Below are positions 41,075 through 54,750 of a DNA stretch of 64,000 bases, piece by piece. This DNA is from Owenia fusiformis. Lineage: Eukaryota; Annelida; Polychaeta; Sabellida; Oweniidae. The first letter of the stretch is position 1; each line of letters starts with the position of its first letter. Under the pieces are notes generated by a model, which was not told the origin of the DNA, did not search any database, and saw nothing but the letters and a program-made list of their open reading frames with translations. The DNA is taken from positions 2,811,525-2,875,524 of the forward strand of contig CAIIXF020000004.1 of NCBI GenBank assembly GCA_903813345.2, given 5' to 3'. A program made the translations under genes and the position numbers.

Positions 41075-42735
41075 CCGGAATAGCCTGACTACGGTAAAGT
41101 CAGATACCGTTGTCACAAATGGCGGACATAACCGTCGCTTCAACTGTTTAATCACTTGGTCCTCATTTCATGGGATTATATCGTCGCTAATTATGGCATG
41201 CATCAGGCTCTTGCGATAATGAAATCCCATTTCGATCAAATCGGGTCGTGAATCGCCGCAATATAGCGTCTTCGATATAGTCAATGACAAAAGAATCTGA
41301 ATTTGAGTAATTTAGAAAGACACGGCATATGGTAATTGCAGTGTCCGTTGTCCCGTATCTCATTTTGATCGGTTAAATTAAAGACCTTATTTCGATGGTA
41401 GAACATTATTAACTGTACATTGAGTATTAAAACACTTTGATTGATTGTTGTTCCAAGATTCTCGCAATCTTTATCCAATCAGCGTTTGCGAGTGTGTCGG
41501 CTCACGTATAAAAGGCGAATCCAACTCAAATCCATGCAGGGGTGTATGAGGTATTCGAATAGGAAAGAGCTCGTGAAATCTGAATTTATATGCACATGGT
41601 CAATGTTTACACATGTTTGGAGTTATTGAAGAAAATGTGATATGGGTGTGGTTCCGGATTTGAAGTCATTGCTGGAAAATATGATTTTAATACGTGAAAT
41701 AATATCTATAAATACAGCACTAAAAATAACAGTACACATGAAGTACATGTATGATTGTGTCCAGAAATGTTTGAAACCCTTACGGAAAATTCTGTCTGCA
41801 TTTTGTCACCATTGCTCTTTCTTCCCGCATTCTAGTGCTGTTTGAATGAATATGTTAATTAATGTATTTCTAACTAAAATATATCACATTTTTTTTATAA
41901 ACCACAAACATGCATTTAGATCATAAAAAAATTATTCAATACTTGAGTGAGCACGATATGCAAGGGTTACTAAGTTGACACAGTAAATGACCACTGTTAT
42001 TGTGTTAGTCCATGCACACAGCGTATTCTGCTAAGGCCATAAGAAGTAAATTCTTTGTTTTGCATCCCCTTGCTTGCACGATTTTGAGTAAATCAGAAAA
42101 AACAAACACATCCAAATAGCAATCACAAGGGTCTGAAAGTTCCATCGCATTTCGTTCAATCAGAATCAGACGAAATGGAGAATAATTTGATGTGCGTCAA
42201 AATTGACAGTGTTATTGATTACTTTGCATACATTGTGTGTTTTCTTATTTTTTACCCTTTGAATAATAGCTATGTTTAAATATATTGTATAAAATGTATA
42301 GATATGTGTTTGTAATCACTGCAAATTGTTATGTCATTCCTTTTTATGCCCATAAAATGTATAAATTTCTCAGCAAACAAGTTTGTGTTTTATCTTGAGT
42401 TTGTATTTGTTTTCCTTGTACCCTTGCATGATTTGGATTTTGCCAGGACGCAAAACAAAGAATCTACTTCTTATGGTCTAATATACATTTGCTAACACCC
42501 CCACTTTCATAGTGAAGTGACTAATTGGTTTATGTTTACCTTTTAATGTGTTTTGGGTTCCTTGTTACAGCAAGGGGGGCCAGTAAAGTAGACTAACATG
42601 TTTGCATGGCAAATTTTGATCGAATATGTGAGACACTTTAAACATACAGTTCATGAAAATCTAATTGAAGCGACGGTTATGTCCGCCATTTGTGACAACG
42701 GTCTCTGACTTTACCGTCGTCAGGCTATTTCGGGG
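41075..42735. mobile_element. 1.66 kb TIR element, about 72 bp ends
   Basis: Left end CCGGAATAGCCTGACTACGG and right end (reverse complement CCGAAATAGCCTGACGACGG) match over about 72 bp, including AATGGCGGACATAACCGTCG. No transposase ORF. A second element is nested inside. Confidence 0.85.
42035..42478. mobile_element. Nested 444 bp element, PIF/Harbinger-like
   Basis: Inverted ends GGCCATAAGAAGTAAATTCT / ...CTTCTTATGGTC (about 30 bp) flanked by TAA on both sides, the three-base target duplication of PIF/Harbinger elements. Inserted in the 41,075-42,735 element. Confidence 0.8.
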
Positions 42736-45080
42736 TGATTCTACTATACATTGCATTTTGTGTTCATGAGCAACCCATTTGGCTTATTAGTAATGATTAT
42801 GTTATTTGTTTTTATTTGTCTGTTCCTTATTCAGTACTTTCAAAAATATACTAAGCAATACTACTAGACAAACAGAGTATCTAGGGTTTAGGTTGGCGGT
42901 TAATCGCGTTTGTGATTATATATTATAAACTGTGTATACCTTTATATAAATCCATGGCCACCCGGTGTCAATAGATCCTATTTTATAGAATTAAAGAGGA
43001 TTAAAGAGTTATTCAATTTGAATGTCCTTGGTCCGAGCGAGGAGATTAGCACATAAACATCCATACAGTACAGTAAAGCCTTTGTAAGTAGGACGCATTT
43101 GGTGCCTCTAAAAGTGTCAAGGTGTCAAAGGTCAAGTTTACGCATGTATAATTAACATTTCGTCAATATATTATCATGGGACTCTGAAAAATGTTCCATT
43201 TACAAAGGTGTTCCATTTTGGAGGTTTTCCATATGCAAAGGTGTCCCACATTACAGATTTTACTGTACATAAATGTTGTTTCAAAGTCGTTTAATGGCTT
43301 GAACACTATACTTGTAAAACCCTTACTTCTGTATAACATTAGACGTGGTTAACGTAAACTATGAGTTATAACGGATGACATTTGAGTGACATTAGATTTA
43401 TTAGTGGATTAGACCAATTTATCCGTTGTGATGTTTTTAATGTGGAGAGAATACGTAGACATCGTGAAAATATTCACAGGAATTCGAGGTAAATACAATC
43501 TTTAATTGTGTTCTTGACAGCAAGAAAATATGTACCATGGAGAGATCCATTTAAAAGAGATTGAAGCACTGTCCACTAATTAATCATAATTGTGTGAAAC
43601 AATATTGTCTTATATATTTATCTCGACACTCCAGTAATTGTTTGATCATCCCACGTATGATATAATACTTGTCCCATGATAGCCTATTTATTATCGTTCG
43701 TACTTGTCTCATGATAGCCTATTTATTATCGTTCGTACTTGTCTCATGATAGCCTATTTATTATCGTTCGTATGATAAAGTGCCTCTTAGATTTACCATG
43801 ACACTCAACTAATTATTTGATCATCCCACGTATGATAAAATAATGGAATGATGATAGCCTATTATTATTATTTGATCATCCCTCGTATGATAAAATGGTG
43901 AAAATTTACGACAGAAATCCATGGCCATAATTATTTAATCATTTCTCGTGTGAAACAATGATGCCCCGTATATTTAATATGATAATCCAATAATTATTGG
44001 ATCACCCCTCGGATGATAAAAATGATGCCTCGTAGATTTAATATGACAATCCAATAATTATTGGATCACCCCTCGGATGATAAAATGATGCCTCGTAGAT
44101 TTACGATGACACTCAACTAACTATTTGATCACCCCTCGTAATATCTATTTATGTGAATTATGTGATGGTGATTCATGTCATATTTTAATACGGAGCAGTG
44201 TAGAGCAGAGTGGCCTCTTGAGGTTTGGCAATAGACGATCAGAGTCTACAATCTTTCATAATTCATCGGTGAGAGTAGACCCTCGAGTCTAATTTTACCA
44301 AGGTACTAATTGATGTACATTATCGTGTATAATATTTATGATTTATGTATCTGAGACATTACAGTTTTGCCTTTTATAAGTTGTTTATTTTATAGTTTTT
44401 GATAAAGATACATGTACGTATATATATTTTCAATAGCCCATATGCAGCACAGTAAATTGACTGTATATCTATACGATATATATTGCAACATATAATAGTA
44501 TACAATAGTATTAAACCTAAAAATACTTTAATAGGGAATGTGGAGTTCAGAATTGAGTAGTAGAGAAATTGAGGGAACTGATACATAAATAAAACTTATC
44601 TATTAGTATATGGTACATAAGGTCATTGTAACTTCTGACTGATAATTGAAGTGTAGGATTTATATGTTATTATTTTGCCTCAGTCAGCTGTAGTCAGATA
44701 ACGATATGAGCGTAAACACCCAAGTAAATTAGACTATTGCATGGCTGCATGTCACATTTCAATGTGTGAATGTAATGTAATCAAGTATCTATGATCCAAC
44801 GTCGGTTTTAACTACATGTAGTATTATCATAGTGGGAGGAGGAAACCTACACCCCCCCCCCCCCATTTTGTAGGGCCTCAATTAGTACGGCTTTTTGGGC
44901 CTTGGTTTGAAATGTTTTTTTCTGACTTGAAATGTGCCCCCCCCCTTACTTAGCTTTCAGATCCGCAACTGTTTGTATCCAAAATCAAAAGACAGGGGCG
45001 TTAAAATGGCGATTTGGTGCCCAAACTTGATTACTAGTTTGATTTCCAATGTAAAGTTCAAATCTTCGTAATCCAAGATG
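42736..45080. other. Intergenic with tandem repeats
   Basis: No supported exon. Holds a 35 bp repeat (43,667, 43,702, 43,737) inside a looser array of about 60 bp units (ATTTGATCATCCCACGTATG) from 43,610 to 44,140, and poly-C tracts at 44,850-44,965. Confidence 0.6.
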
Positions 45081-48000
45081 ACCAGAAGAAGTGAGTACTA
45101 GCTCCCATAATTCTTTCATATTCTATCGTATTCGGGGATATCATCTCCCGGATCGTCTCCAATCAAATTGCAGGATACGATCATGTGAACATATCGTGGA
45201 AATGGCGTTAACATCAGTTCAATACGGTAATACTATTGAAGTTACTCGATCCACACGTGTAGAGAATAATCCCCCCCCCCCCCTGCAAGATGACGGTGCC
45301 TTCACCCGTGAATTCGAACATCAAGTCCCGGTCAGTGACCGATCGATCGATGGCACGAGGCATAATAATTTACTGGGTTCTGAGAATTCTGTATAGGAAA
45401 TGATGAGATTTGCCGTATCAAAAAATATATTCCCCTGCGACCCTTTTGCTTCCACAAGCATAAAAACATGATAAACGAACTCAATTGGAACGCTGCTTCA
45501 ATTTGACATAAAACGAACATCTTGACTTTACTTATGTATTACTCAAAGAAATGCAAGCATGGCTTGCTATGAAAAATATAGCAATTTCAATACAATTTTT
45601 CAGAATAAGTATATATTGTCACTTTAATACATGTAAAATTGTTTTTATGAATTGGTTATTAAAGGCAGAATCAGTGGTATAAGATGACAACATTAGAACA
45701 CGTTGCATTGATCTACCAACATTATTCAATGTATTCTTTACCATGATCTCGATTATATAATCTCTCAAAGACCCACGGTGTCTTATCAAGCGATGAGATT
45801 ATTTGAGATCCAAAGTGCAAAAATGTTACCCTGCGTGCAGAGTCTAGTTAAACTACTGAAGACGAAGCTCTCTTTTAAGAAGTGAAGTCAAACGAATGCA
45901 AAGGGTACAAAAATGTGTAAAATCCCCCAATCAATTAATGTATAGATATCCACGTTTATACATTAATAGAACAATGAGCAAATATTTGTCGAAATCGTCA
46001 GTTTTCTTGGAAAAATACATGAACCTTGAGGAATTTGAAAAAATATATATGAAAAGGAATGTTACGAGCCTAAAATATTCTAAAATTGAAATAATTTTTT
46101 GGAAAGGTTGCTCGCTAGATATCCCAGTGACTTAACTTGCGCCAAGGAATTAATGGCATTCGTGTTCAACAATACGACCTTATCATTAAACTTTAATTTA
46201 AAGGGCATTTGAGAGCAATGATATATAACAATTGAACTTTGCTTTTAAGTAATCGATACGTGTCTATGTTAATTTTGTTTTCATTTACCAATTCGAATTT
46301 CCCATTTGATAACTCTTCCAGTTTTGGTTACAACGTTGTGAAAAATGTAAGACGATTAATTAGTCAGAGACAAGTACGCTTAATTTAGGGCACACATACC
46401 CCCAATAGGGAGCGGCTAAGTGAACATTAGGGTGTTTAAGCTTGCAATGTTTTTCACAACCTAAACGTGAACGGAAAATATTTAAGCGATGCATTTGTAC
46501 GGGCGATTGGTCATACATATGGGTTGGCGTTTCGATTTTATATGCAAGCTTAACCTCCCTATTGTTATAAAGGACGTGTACGTGAAACGTGTTTAGTTAT
46601 GGTCCCCTATGGACTATATCTACCTCGTTGGCCTTGATTTGTCCCTAATCAGTATGAAGGTGTGAGGAATACAGCTGTACTAAGATACCAGTTTATGAAT
46701 TAAAAGGTGGACAACAATTCCTGGCCTTTGGGGGGGGGCATAATAATACACGCTTAGGACAAATTCTTCCAAATGCGTGTAACTTATGAATTAACCCCTC
46801 TAATGTCTAGAGGAAACCAAGGAAATACAAAAGATCAAGGTCAACCCAAGGTCACAAAATTCAAGTAAAGACAACTTTCTGCAGAACACTTAAAACGTCA
46901 AATGTGCCAAGATAAGAAAATAGAACTTTTCTTCTCTGCAGGATGGGATACAATCAATCTAAGTGCTTTGGAATTATTATCACTTGATGTGTTATCTAAT
47001 GTAAATAAAGATTGTTCTCTCACATTTTCCCACGTATAACGGTTTAAACGCCGCAGATATGATGAATGGAATATCATGAATTTATTTTTGACAAAATCAA
47101 GATTTTATTTTTTATTCATTGATTAAACGTCTGGGTGGATTTTAATTGAAACTCATATGGTTTATACACAAAGATACAGTATACGAACTGACAACTAAAT
47201 GTGTTTGACATGCCGTAAACAAAAAAGGTTAAAAGGAGATTCAACTTTTAAGCACGCATTGCTTGAGGGTTAACCAAAAACTTTTCCAAAAACAATTTTT
47301 ATATTTTTATTGTTTATAATTAATGAGCTTGAAAAAATCAAAACCTAGCCATCATGGGTGTGTATAGACCTAAAGTACTTCAGACTTAACGATAAAGGAA
47401 CGACGTTCATTATTCTTCTGGGGAAAAATGTAATTGACGATAGTCAGATCTTCTCAGCATCAATGCTTCATTCAAAAATCAGAGCCAGATAGTAGTTTCT
47501 TGGCACCTATACAAAGCTTCACTGCTGGATTAAATCACCTTTCGGTCAACCCTCGTATCGTGGATTTTATTATCAAAGGACTTGAAAGTACCTACTCGAA
47601 TATGCAGTTGAAAGTGAATGATATATATAAGGCTATCGGCGACATGCAGGCATAGGCCCTATAACGATTTTAAACCTAACTAATTGTATCATAACAACAA
47701 TTTGTTCGTAGCACTGCAGAAGAAAGCTGGGCAGATGGGAACAAGTTTAGACCTCTTTGCGCATGACATCAGCGCACATACAACCATATTTGGTCATTGA
47801 ATGTGCATTCATTAAGAAATACAGGTGTGATAACCTTATATATACCACGACAAGGTAAAAACGTTACCATTGGAAAGCAAGGATATGTCAATACCAACAA
47901 CATTATATTGAACTAAAATAATGACAAGACATTTAAAACTATTGGGAATTCGATACGGTTCAATAGCGAGACATCATTGAGGCTGCAAATCAATACAAAA

Positions 48001-48460
48001 TTGACAATCAAAGTAGAAGGAGAATATCCAATAGTGTACTTCATATCACAAGTATATTGGGGAACAGACTTGGACATATAGCCTCTCGGTATACACTCAA
48101 ATTGCGAATGGATTCTGTGTTTCAAATTACGAATATAAGTAATTTCAGCAAGGCCAAGATTTGGCTCATGCGTAAATTTTACGAGAATTATAATATTTAG
48201 GAAACATGGTAATCCAGCTGAGACTTGAGAGAATTTTAGTTAGGATTCAAGAGCATTTCAGTAAAGATAGGATACGACTTAATTCCGAGAGAGGAGTGGA
48301 CTTAAATTTGGATAAGTAAAATTCATTTAGGATACGAGTTAATTACAACTGAACCACGAGTAAATTCGAACTTAGAAACGATCGAGTGAATTTTATGTAG
48401 GATACATATGCAAATTATATATTGCTGTCCATTTACGAGTATAGTGTATTCAAGCTCTCA
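45081..48460. other. Intergenic, no firm gene
   Basis: Contains the second copy of the 27.7 kb dispersed repeat (45,659-45,835) and a small inverted-end element at 46,434-46,555. The open frame at 47,434-47,655 (73 codons, ENDS KAIGDMQA) looks weakly protein-like but I recognise no family and see no clear partner exon. Confidence 0.4.
46434..46555. mobile_element. Small MITE with TTAAGCTTGCA ends
   Basis: GTTTAAGCTTGCA and TGCAAGCTTAACC are inverted; interior TTTTTCACAACCTAAACGTG. An inverted second copy lies at about 53,408-53,538. Confidence 0.65.
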
Positions 48461-48463
48461 AAA

Positions 48464-48569
48464 ATGGCCCAAAATGATCGGTCCTTCACGAGACGCCTAA
48501 TGAGGAATCCGAAATTGACCAAGATGGCAAAGAAGCTTCGAGACACATTTGGCTATGATTTACAAGAAG
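48464..48569 (+). CDS. Candidate first coding exon of the BOK-like gene
   Basis: An ATG in strong context (AAAATGG) opens 35 codons (MAQNDRSFTRRLMRNPKL..., LRDTFGYDLQE) ending at donor GAAG|GTATTC with one base over. That phase fits the acceptor at 54,750 exactly, so joining gives a continuous frame into the BOK exon and a 231-residue protein (human BOK is 212). The peptide is basic and helical but I do not recognise it. The intron would be 6.2 kb. It may instead belong to another gene or be chance. Confidence 0.4.
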
Positions 48570-48995
48570 GTATTCGAATACGTATAAAATAAACCTTTTC
48601 AATAAATCTTGCCACCTTTTGGTACACCAAAAAGGTTATGATAAATTGGCTTAATTGATTGATGATGTCATTGGTTGCAGGTTGTATAATCTGTCCAAGC
48701 AAAAATATGATTATCTTACTGCTAATTTTGAAAAGAAAGAGCCATAGCCTGCCAAATATATCATAGTGTCCATGATATAGCCTTACCAAAAGTTGGCAGG
48801 GTGTACTGGAAAGGTCTATAGATTTAGATAGTGGCCAGTGTGAAAAATATTATTGTGCAACAACGAGAATTATGGTCCCTCATTTACAAGGGCCAATCAG
48901 CTGATTGAGTATAATATCATAGTCCAACGACTGGAATTATGGTCCCTTTAGTATAATGTGAGAAAGAGTTGTCAATAAGGTCACGATATGGGAAG

Positions 48996-49196
48996 GTTAA
49001 GCTACACGTTTTTAAGAGAATTTCCACGTGAATGTGTAAAATTAGCTCTCCCGTCGTAGTATCACCGTTCCCGATTGAGTATAAATGTATGAGGAGAATA
49101 GTTCAATTTTACCCCTGGAAATGAGTAAATACGACTTGTGTGTTCTATAACAAGTTCACGTACACGTTTTCTTAAAAACGAACGTGTAGCTTAACC
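48996..49196. mobile_element. 201 bp MITE with GGTTAAGCTACACG ends
   Basis: GGTTAAGCTACACGTTTTTAAG at the left, inverted at 49,171-49,196. Termini resemble those of the 46.4 kb family (TTAAGCT). If the 48,464 exon is real this lies in BOK intron 1. Confidence 0.7.
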
Positions 49197-49822
49197 TCTC
49201 TGTTAGATAGTGGAGTGGGACCATAATTCGATCGGTAAGACTAAGAAAATTCAGACCAGTGTAAATTATAAAGAAAGTATTGTCCGCTTTGATACATTGT
49301 AATTGTCCCCCTGCTATATGGCCCTATCTGGTTCGTGTACTAAATTGATAAGTAAGAGTAGTAATTACGTCTTTATAAACCAATGTAGAAGGGGTCATTA
49401 ATTTAATAATGTAGTTCTGTATAGTTATTACCGCATTTAAAGTATAATACATACAAATTACCCTTTTCCGGCTAGAGCATGATGTCAATGTTCTCTAATT
49501 AGTTATTTGATGAGATGGGGTGCATCACAATTACCCTCGACCTTCGCATTAGTTCGACTGCGCTTCTTAAAAGATAGCTTCGGCTTACTTTATAACTAGC
49601 CTCTGCTGTCTGAGTGTATTAAATACAAGATGTGGCCTCGAAGTGTGATAAATCTTCAGACAAAGAAGGTACATTATTCTTTTCCGAGCCCAGCTTGTTT
49701 AACTTACCAATGAGTCAATGTCGTAAAGGTAGAACCTTGAAATAATTAGATGTGACTATTAGCCGTGCTTTACCGGTCATTTACGGATTAAAAGTATAAT
49801 ATTATAAGTTATTGAATGGTAT

Positions 49823-49930
49823 GAAGTGCAATACAGGATATATTGTGCTCGAGAAATTCCGTATTGGAACGAGACGAAGTCGACTGCCAATACAGAATAT
49901 CGAGAGCAGAATATATCCTGCATTGCACTT
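49823..49930. repeat. Inverted repeat, about 30 bp arms
   Basis: GAAGTGCAATACAGGATATA and its near-mirror ending GCATTGCACTTC close a loop of about 50 bp. Further AGCAATACAGA motifs follow to 50,070. Confidence 0.65.
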
Positions 49931-49939
49931 CAAATCATT

Positions 49940-52900
49940 ATAACGTTTTTATCGTGTGATCCTCTGTATTGCTACTGTGAATGTCCCCTCCGTACCAATA
50001 TTTTCTGTATTGCTATGGAGATGATCAATGGGAGCAATCTCAGTAGCAATACAGATTGGTACAGCACAAGAGCTAACCAATCAGAGGGCTTAATTTTACA
50101 TTGGTTTAAATTCAGATAAAAAGTTGGGTAACGGAAGGGGAAAGGTGAGTTCGATAACCATATCCAGAGTATATTGTGTTCTTCTGAAGGCTCGTTATTG
50201 GCCTGTTGCTGAAGACAAATAAATCATAAACGATCAACTATTGCGTTGGCTGTAAAAGAATGAACAATACCTATTGGGAAATGCTACATCGACGTGATCT
50301 TTGTATATCAAATATCATTTGTATTTTCTAGAAAATCCATGGACGGAAGAAAAATAATCTCGGAATTATCGTTACGCTAGATTGAGAAATTCCTTATAAT
50401 CCCATACACCTTTTATTCTACGACTAGATATGCTCATCCAACGGAAGTACCGTCGGTGGTATTAGTTGATAGGAACTACTACTCGAGTTCCTTTAGTACT
50501 TAAGTTAGGAAAGTACTCCATAGACTTAATAATATATATTTTGGTGATACACTTAAAATAAGATCTTTCTTGAGATTTATTTTGTCTATAATCTCGAGGT
50601 AAAAGAAAAACTAGCAACTGCATTAAACTCTTTTATATACAGTTGTTACTTTTTTGAATTTAATCATGAATTTAATCATTATGGTAATTTGTTTTATATA
50701 TTACGTTTTTTATTGTTTGAACGCAAATGTTGCCGTTCGGTATTTAGGTAAATTGAGACATTCATTTTTGCAATCAATGGCACAAGGTCTAATAAAATGT
50801 TTCTTAATATCAATTTATTTTGCAATACAAATGTTGGCTCTAGAAGGTTATAAGCATTTCCAGGTATTTGAGACTATATTTTTAGATTGAAGATCCCTTG
50901 AAGATATGCCTAATGAAGATTTACTGAATCTTTGATATTTGTTTATGGAATACTTCGCCCCTTACGTGTTTCTCTGAGATGTTCTTTGTTTCTGTCTCGC
51001 TATATTGATATACTTCATATACATAAGCGTAGCCAGGGGGTGCGATGGGTTATAACCATGAGAGAGAAGAAAATAGCTTTAAAATGCTTTTTATTTGAAG
51101 CTTCCATCTCAATTGTTGCATCAATTTTTATAATTAAAAGTTCAAGATAAATCTTTTTTTGGCTTTTTTATGCCACAATCGCACCCCCCTAACTGAAAAT
51201 CGAAAAAAATTGACGGTCGACCCCCCCCCCCATGCCACATGCTCTCTTTAGGCCTGTCCCCCTGGCCTGCCCAAGGACTATAAAAAAAGAAATTGGTCCG
51301 CTATCAATAGTCTTTATTAGTGTCGTCTTAAATGATATTTGTAATTGATGACGTATCATATGCAATAATTTTAACGTGCTCATTTTCTGCTGAAGATTTA
51401 TTTCTTCGTTTTACACAAGAAATGCATTTATTTGTCTCAGATTATAACCCTGATTTATTGATGTGTTGAACATAGGCAGGCTGTAATGTGATAATTAGTT
51501 ATTAACAGATCAATCTAGGCCGTACATGGCTAAATAAATAGATATACATGTACACTCCCCTCCATAAGTTTGACAACTCCTTTTGGATCATTGATCAAAT
51601 CACTTATCATTACAGTTGATCACTTATCCTCAAAATTGTCATAAAGGACGGGTTGCGGTTTGGTGATCAACATTATTTTTTCTCTCAACCGACTATCAAA
51701 AACAATCAGAAGAAATACACATCCTCGTTGTAATGGTCGTCAAATGACAATAATTTGATTTGAACAATAATCGTATATTATCTTTATATAATTGTTTTAG
51801 TTAATAATTTTTGTTTTTTGTCATATGTAAATTGTTTTTTGTTCTTTTCTACCAATTCTTTGGAATGATATTAAATATCTATCCAACCGTCGTTGAAACA
51901 AAATTTAATTTCAGAGGCTATCAGTAGCACTGCCAAAATTCAATTGAACTTTGAGTACTTAGATCAGGAATATGTGACAAATTATTGTACTTGAGTACTG
52001 TACATATCATTTCTAAATGGTCTAATGGCAATTGTAAAGGGATCTATAAATGAGGGGTGAAGGTGCTTGTGGAACGAAAACATTTTTGAAAAATCATATC
52101 CTGCACATGTTATTTTCTGGCTCAAAATATATAAAGTATGAAGGCATGTGTGTATTTCCCAGCTTTTTTCAGGGGAGTATCATTACATTGTCTTCTTTTA
52201 GCTAACAGGTCAAAGGTAACTCCAGGAATTGCAGATATTTCATGAAATACATTTTCCAATTTCTTAACAACGTTTCTGAATAACATTGGAACCATAAGAA
52301 CCATAAGGCATTGAAATGGCTTCATGACAAAATGTTCCCTATGAAAAGTATATCAAAAAGCCAAGCTTGAAGATTAAACATGTGGCCCACATGTGCATAT
52401 AGCACAATATATATCTGTTAATATAGTAATAGCAGTAAATGAATGATTAAGTTAATAATTCTCTATTTGAAGGTCACGATGTCGTGTTGTATATTTATTA
52501 AAACCTGAGGCACCTAAAGGGGAAAACGAAACGGAGTGACACGATTACGTAGAGTCCCATTGAGCAGTTTAACTGAGTCTCTGACAATACTTAGTCCCTG
52601 GTTAAGTCTATGAGTCCTATGAACATTTCATTGTACCCGAGCAAACATTGGGACACACTGGGCTTAGCCTTAGTCAAACACGCACCGATGCCGAATGGAC
52701 TTGTTTACTAAAAGGCTTTTCTATAACATGACAAAAAATCCCAAAATGGAAAAAAAGTATTTTCGGAAGATCTACCATGCGGAAGCATATAGTTAAATAT
52801 TAATACCTGTATATAGGATACAAAATATGATAATACGTTATAACGTGAATACAATATGCGAGATCTGAATTATATCGCTTCCAGACGACCTCTTGTTGGG

Positions 52901-54680
52901 ACCCTCACGATGTCATAAAAGTTTCCAGATATGATTTATAAAAGTGTCAACAATACACATCTTAGTATGTAATATATCACATGTATTTACCTGAATGAAC
53001 TTAAGAAGCGATGTGCATTTAGCGCAATTCGGTCATTGTGCTACGTACATGGAGCTGGTAGCTCTAATTAAGGCGTACACCATGGTAAAAGAAAAGTACC
53101 ACCTGAGCTCACACTGTAGGGAAAACACGACGGATGGATATATACGTTGGTACATGTTTGAGGCAAATTTTTAAGGAAAAAACGCCCGACTATATTACAA
53201 CATCAGCAGAATAAGTTCAATATTAGGGGGTTAAAGTGGGACACGATGTGCCTTAAGGTTTGAATATACCATTAGAAAACTTATTGTTTCTAGAACAATG
53301 GACTGATGGATTTCACACTGTACAAATGGTAATTCTTTTAAGCTTTTCGACGAAACGATGAAAACGTAAGAATTCGAGATTCCGTTTAATCACAACGTCA
53401 TATCTGCTATTAGGGAGTCTAAGCTTGCATATAAAATCGAAATGCCAACCTATACGTGTGACCAATTGCCCATACAAATGCATCGCTTAAAGAACTTACG
53501 TTCGCGTTTAGGTTGTGAAAAATAGTGCTAGCTTAAACTTTCTATTTGCGTCATATCCTAAGCAATAGGACAAGATTTTTAGAAGATGAAACATGACATG
53601 GAATGATATTTTTAAAACTGGGACAATTTTTTCTTAAGGTTGCTCTGATTCTACCTTTAACTTCGATGTCGTGATGATCCTTACTTAGCCTTGAGATATA
53701 AGTATTACGTATACGATGGTAGATATTAAACATAATCACGGACATGAAAGGAAACATCTCTATAACTAGAGCATTAATTACATAATACACCCAACATTAA
53801 TGACGGGCGATGAATTAACAGTATAAATAATTGACTTGCATCGATCCTGCTTCCGATAAAATTTGGAGGAGGAGGAGAAGTGCCCACTTTGAGCATGTTT
53901 TGTAAAAGACTGTAGTTTTTGACACAATAAATAGATTATCATCAAACTTTCAGAACAAAATTCGCATTGAATGAACTAAATAATTCTTAAATTTCAAGGC
54001 AAAATATGCAAAATTGACCGAGTTATTCAACTTTCTTACGGTCCTGTTTTGTTTGGACACCCTGTATATATACATACAGATCGTGACTCATTAGAATAAA
54101 CAACGAACTTTTTGTATGGATTACTGCGACTGTCATTCAATACATACATTATGCTATGTAGATATGGTTACAAAATTAGTATTAAAACTACTAGATGTGC
54201 ACGAAGTGGGATGTAATTGTTAATGTTATCATCAGGAGATATAAAAAAAATCCTGGAATGTATTTTATTCGACAATACTTCAAACGAAAATGTCAGCACC
54301 TTCTGGATTGATGTCCTGATTCAATTCTCCAAGAGTATTGACAATTACATTATCTGTTTATAATCACATTTGAATTTTCGCACAAATTAATTATTTTGAA
54401 ATAGAATATGAGCTCAGCTATTTAACTCTACGCTTAGAGGATGGATTCCAAAATGCATTATTGGGAAACATCAATGAACAAGAACTAAGATAGGGCGAGA
54501 AATAGTGCCTGGAGTTTCATCGCGTGCGAGGTTATAAACGAGCTCATAAGACGACTGTTCTGTTAAGTTCAATAATTTAATGAATGCATTGTTGCTCAAA
54601 TATGTATTTAGTGCTTAAATTATTTTCACGGAGACATAGTTAACTAGAGAAAAATAAATACTTGTATTAGCATTTTAAAT
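49940..54680. other. No supported exon between the two candidate BOK exons
   Basis: Apart from the repeats listed separately, no coding exon is recognised here. Second copy of the TTAAGCTTGCA element at 53,408-53,538, inverted, and an ACACCCTGTA terminus near 54,058. Confidence 0.45.
51030..51240. repeat. GTAGCCAGGGGG-type poly-C element
   Basis: AGCGTAGCCAGGGGGTGCGA at the left; CGCACCCCCC and a poly-C tract at the right. Resembles the CAGGCCCGTAGCC family. A Tc1/mariner-like end (TACACTCCCCTCCATAAGTT) is nearby at 51,551. Confidence 0.45.
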
Positions 54681-54750
54681 AATATGTGTTCGTACTACGC
54701 ACTGATTGGTCAGAAAGTGATAATACATGACTGGCTTAATCTTTTTTCAG

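Noticed and set aside
41108-41150. Possible start codon context (ATGGCGGACATAACC) of a gene
   Set aside because: Frame closes after about ten codons and the same sequence is the other terminal repeat of the transposon.
45091-45396. 101-codon ORF
   Set aside because: No family resemblance, contains a poly-C-derived Pro run and no clear splice partners.
47434-47655. 73-codon ORF as a gene
   Set aside because: Looks mildly protein-like but has no recognised family or convincing exon partner; noted only in the regional entry.
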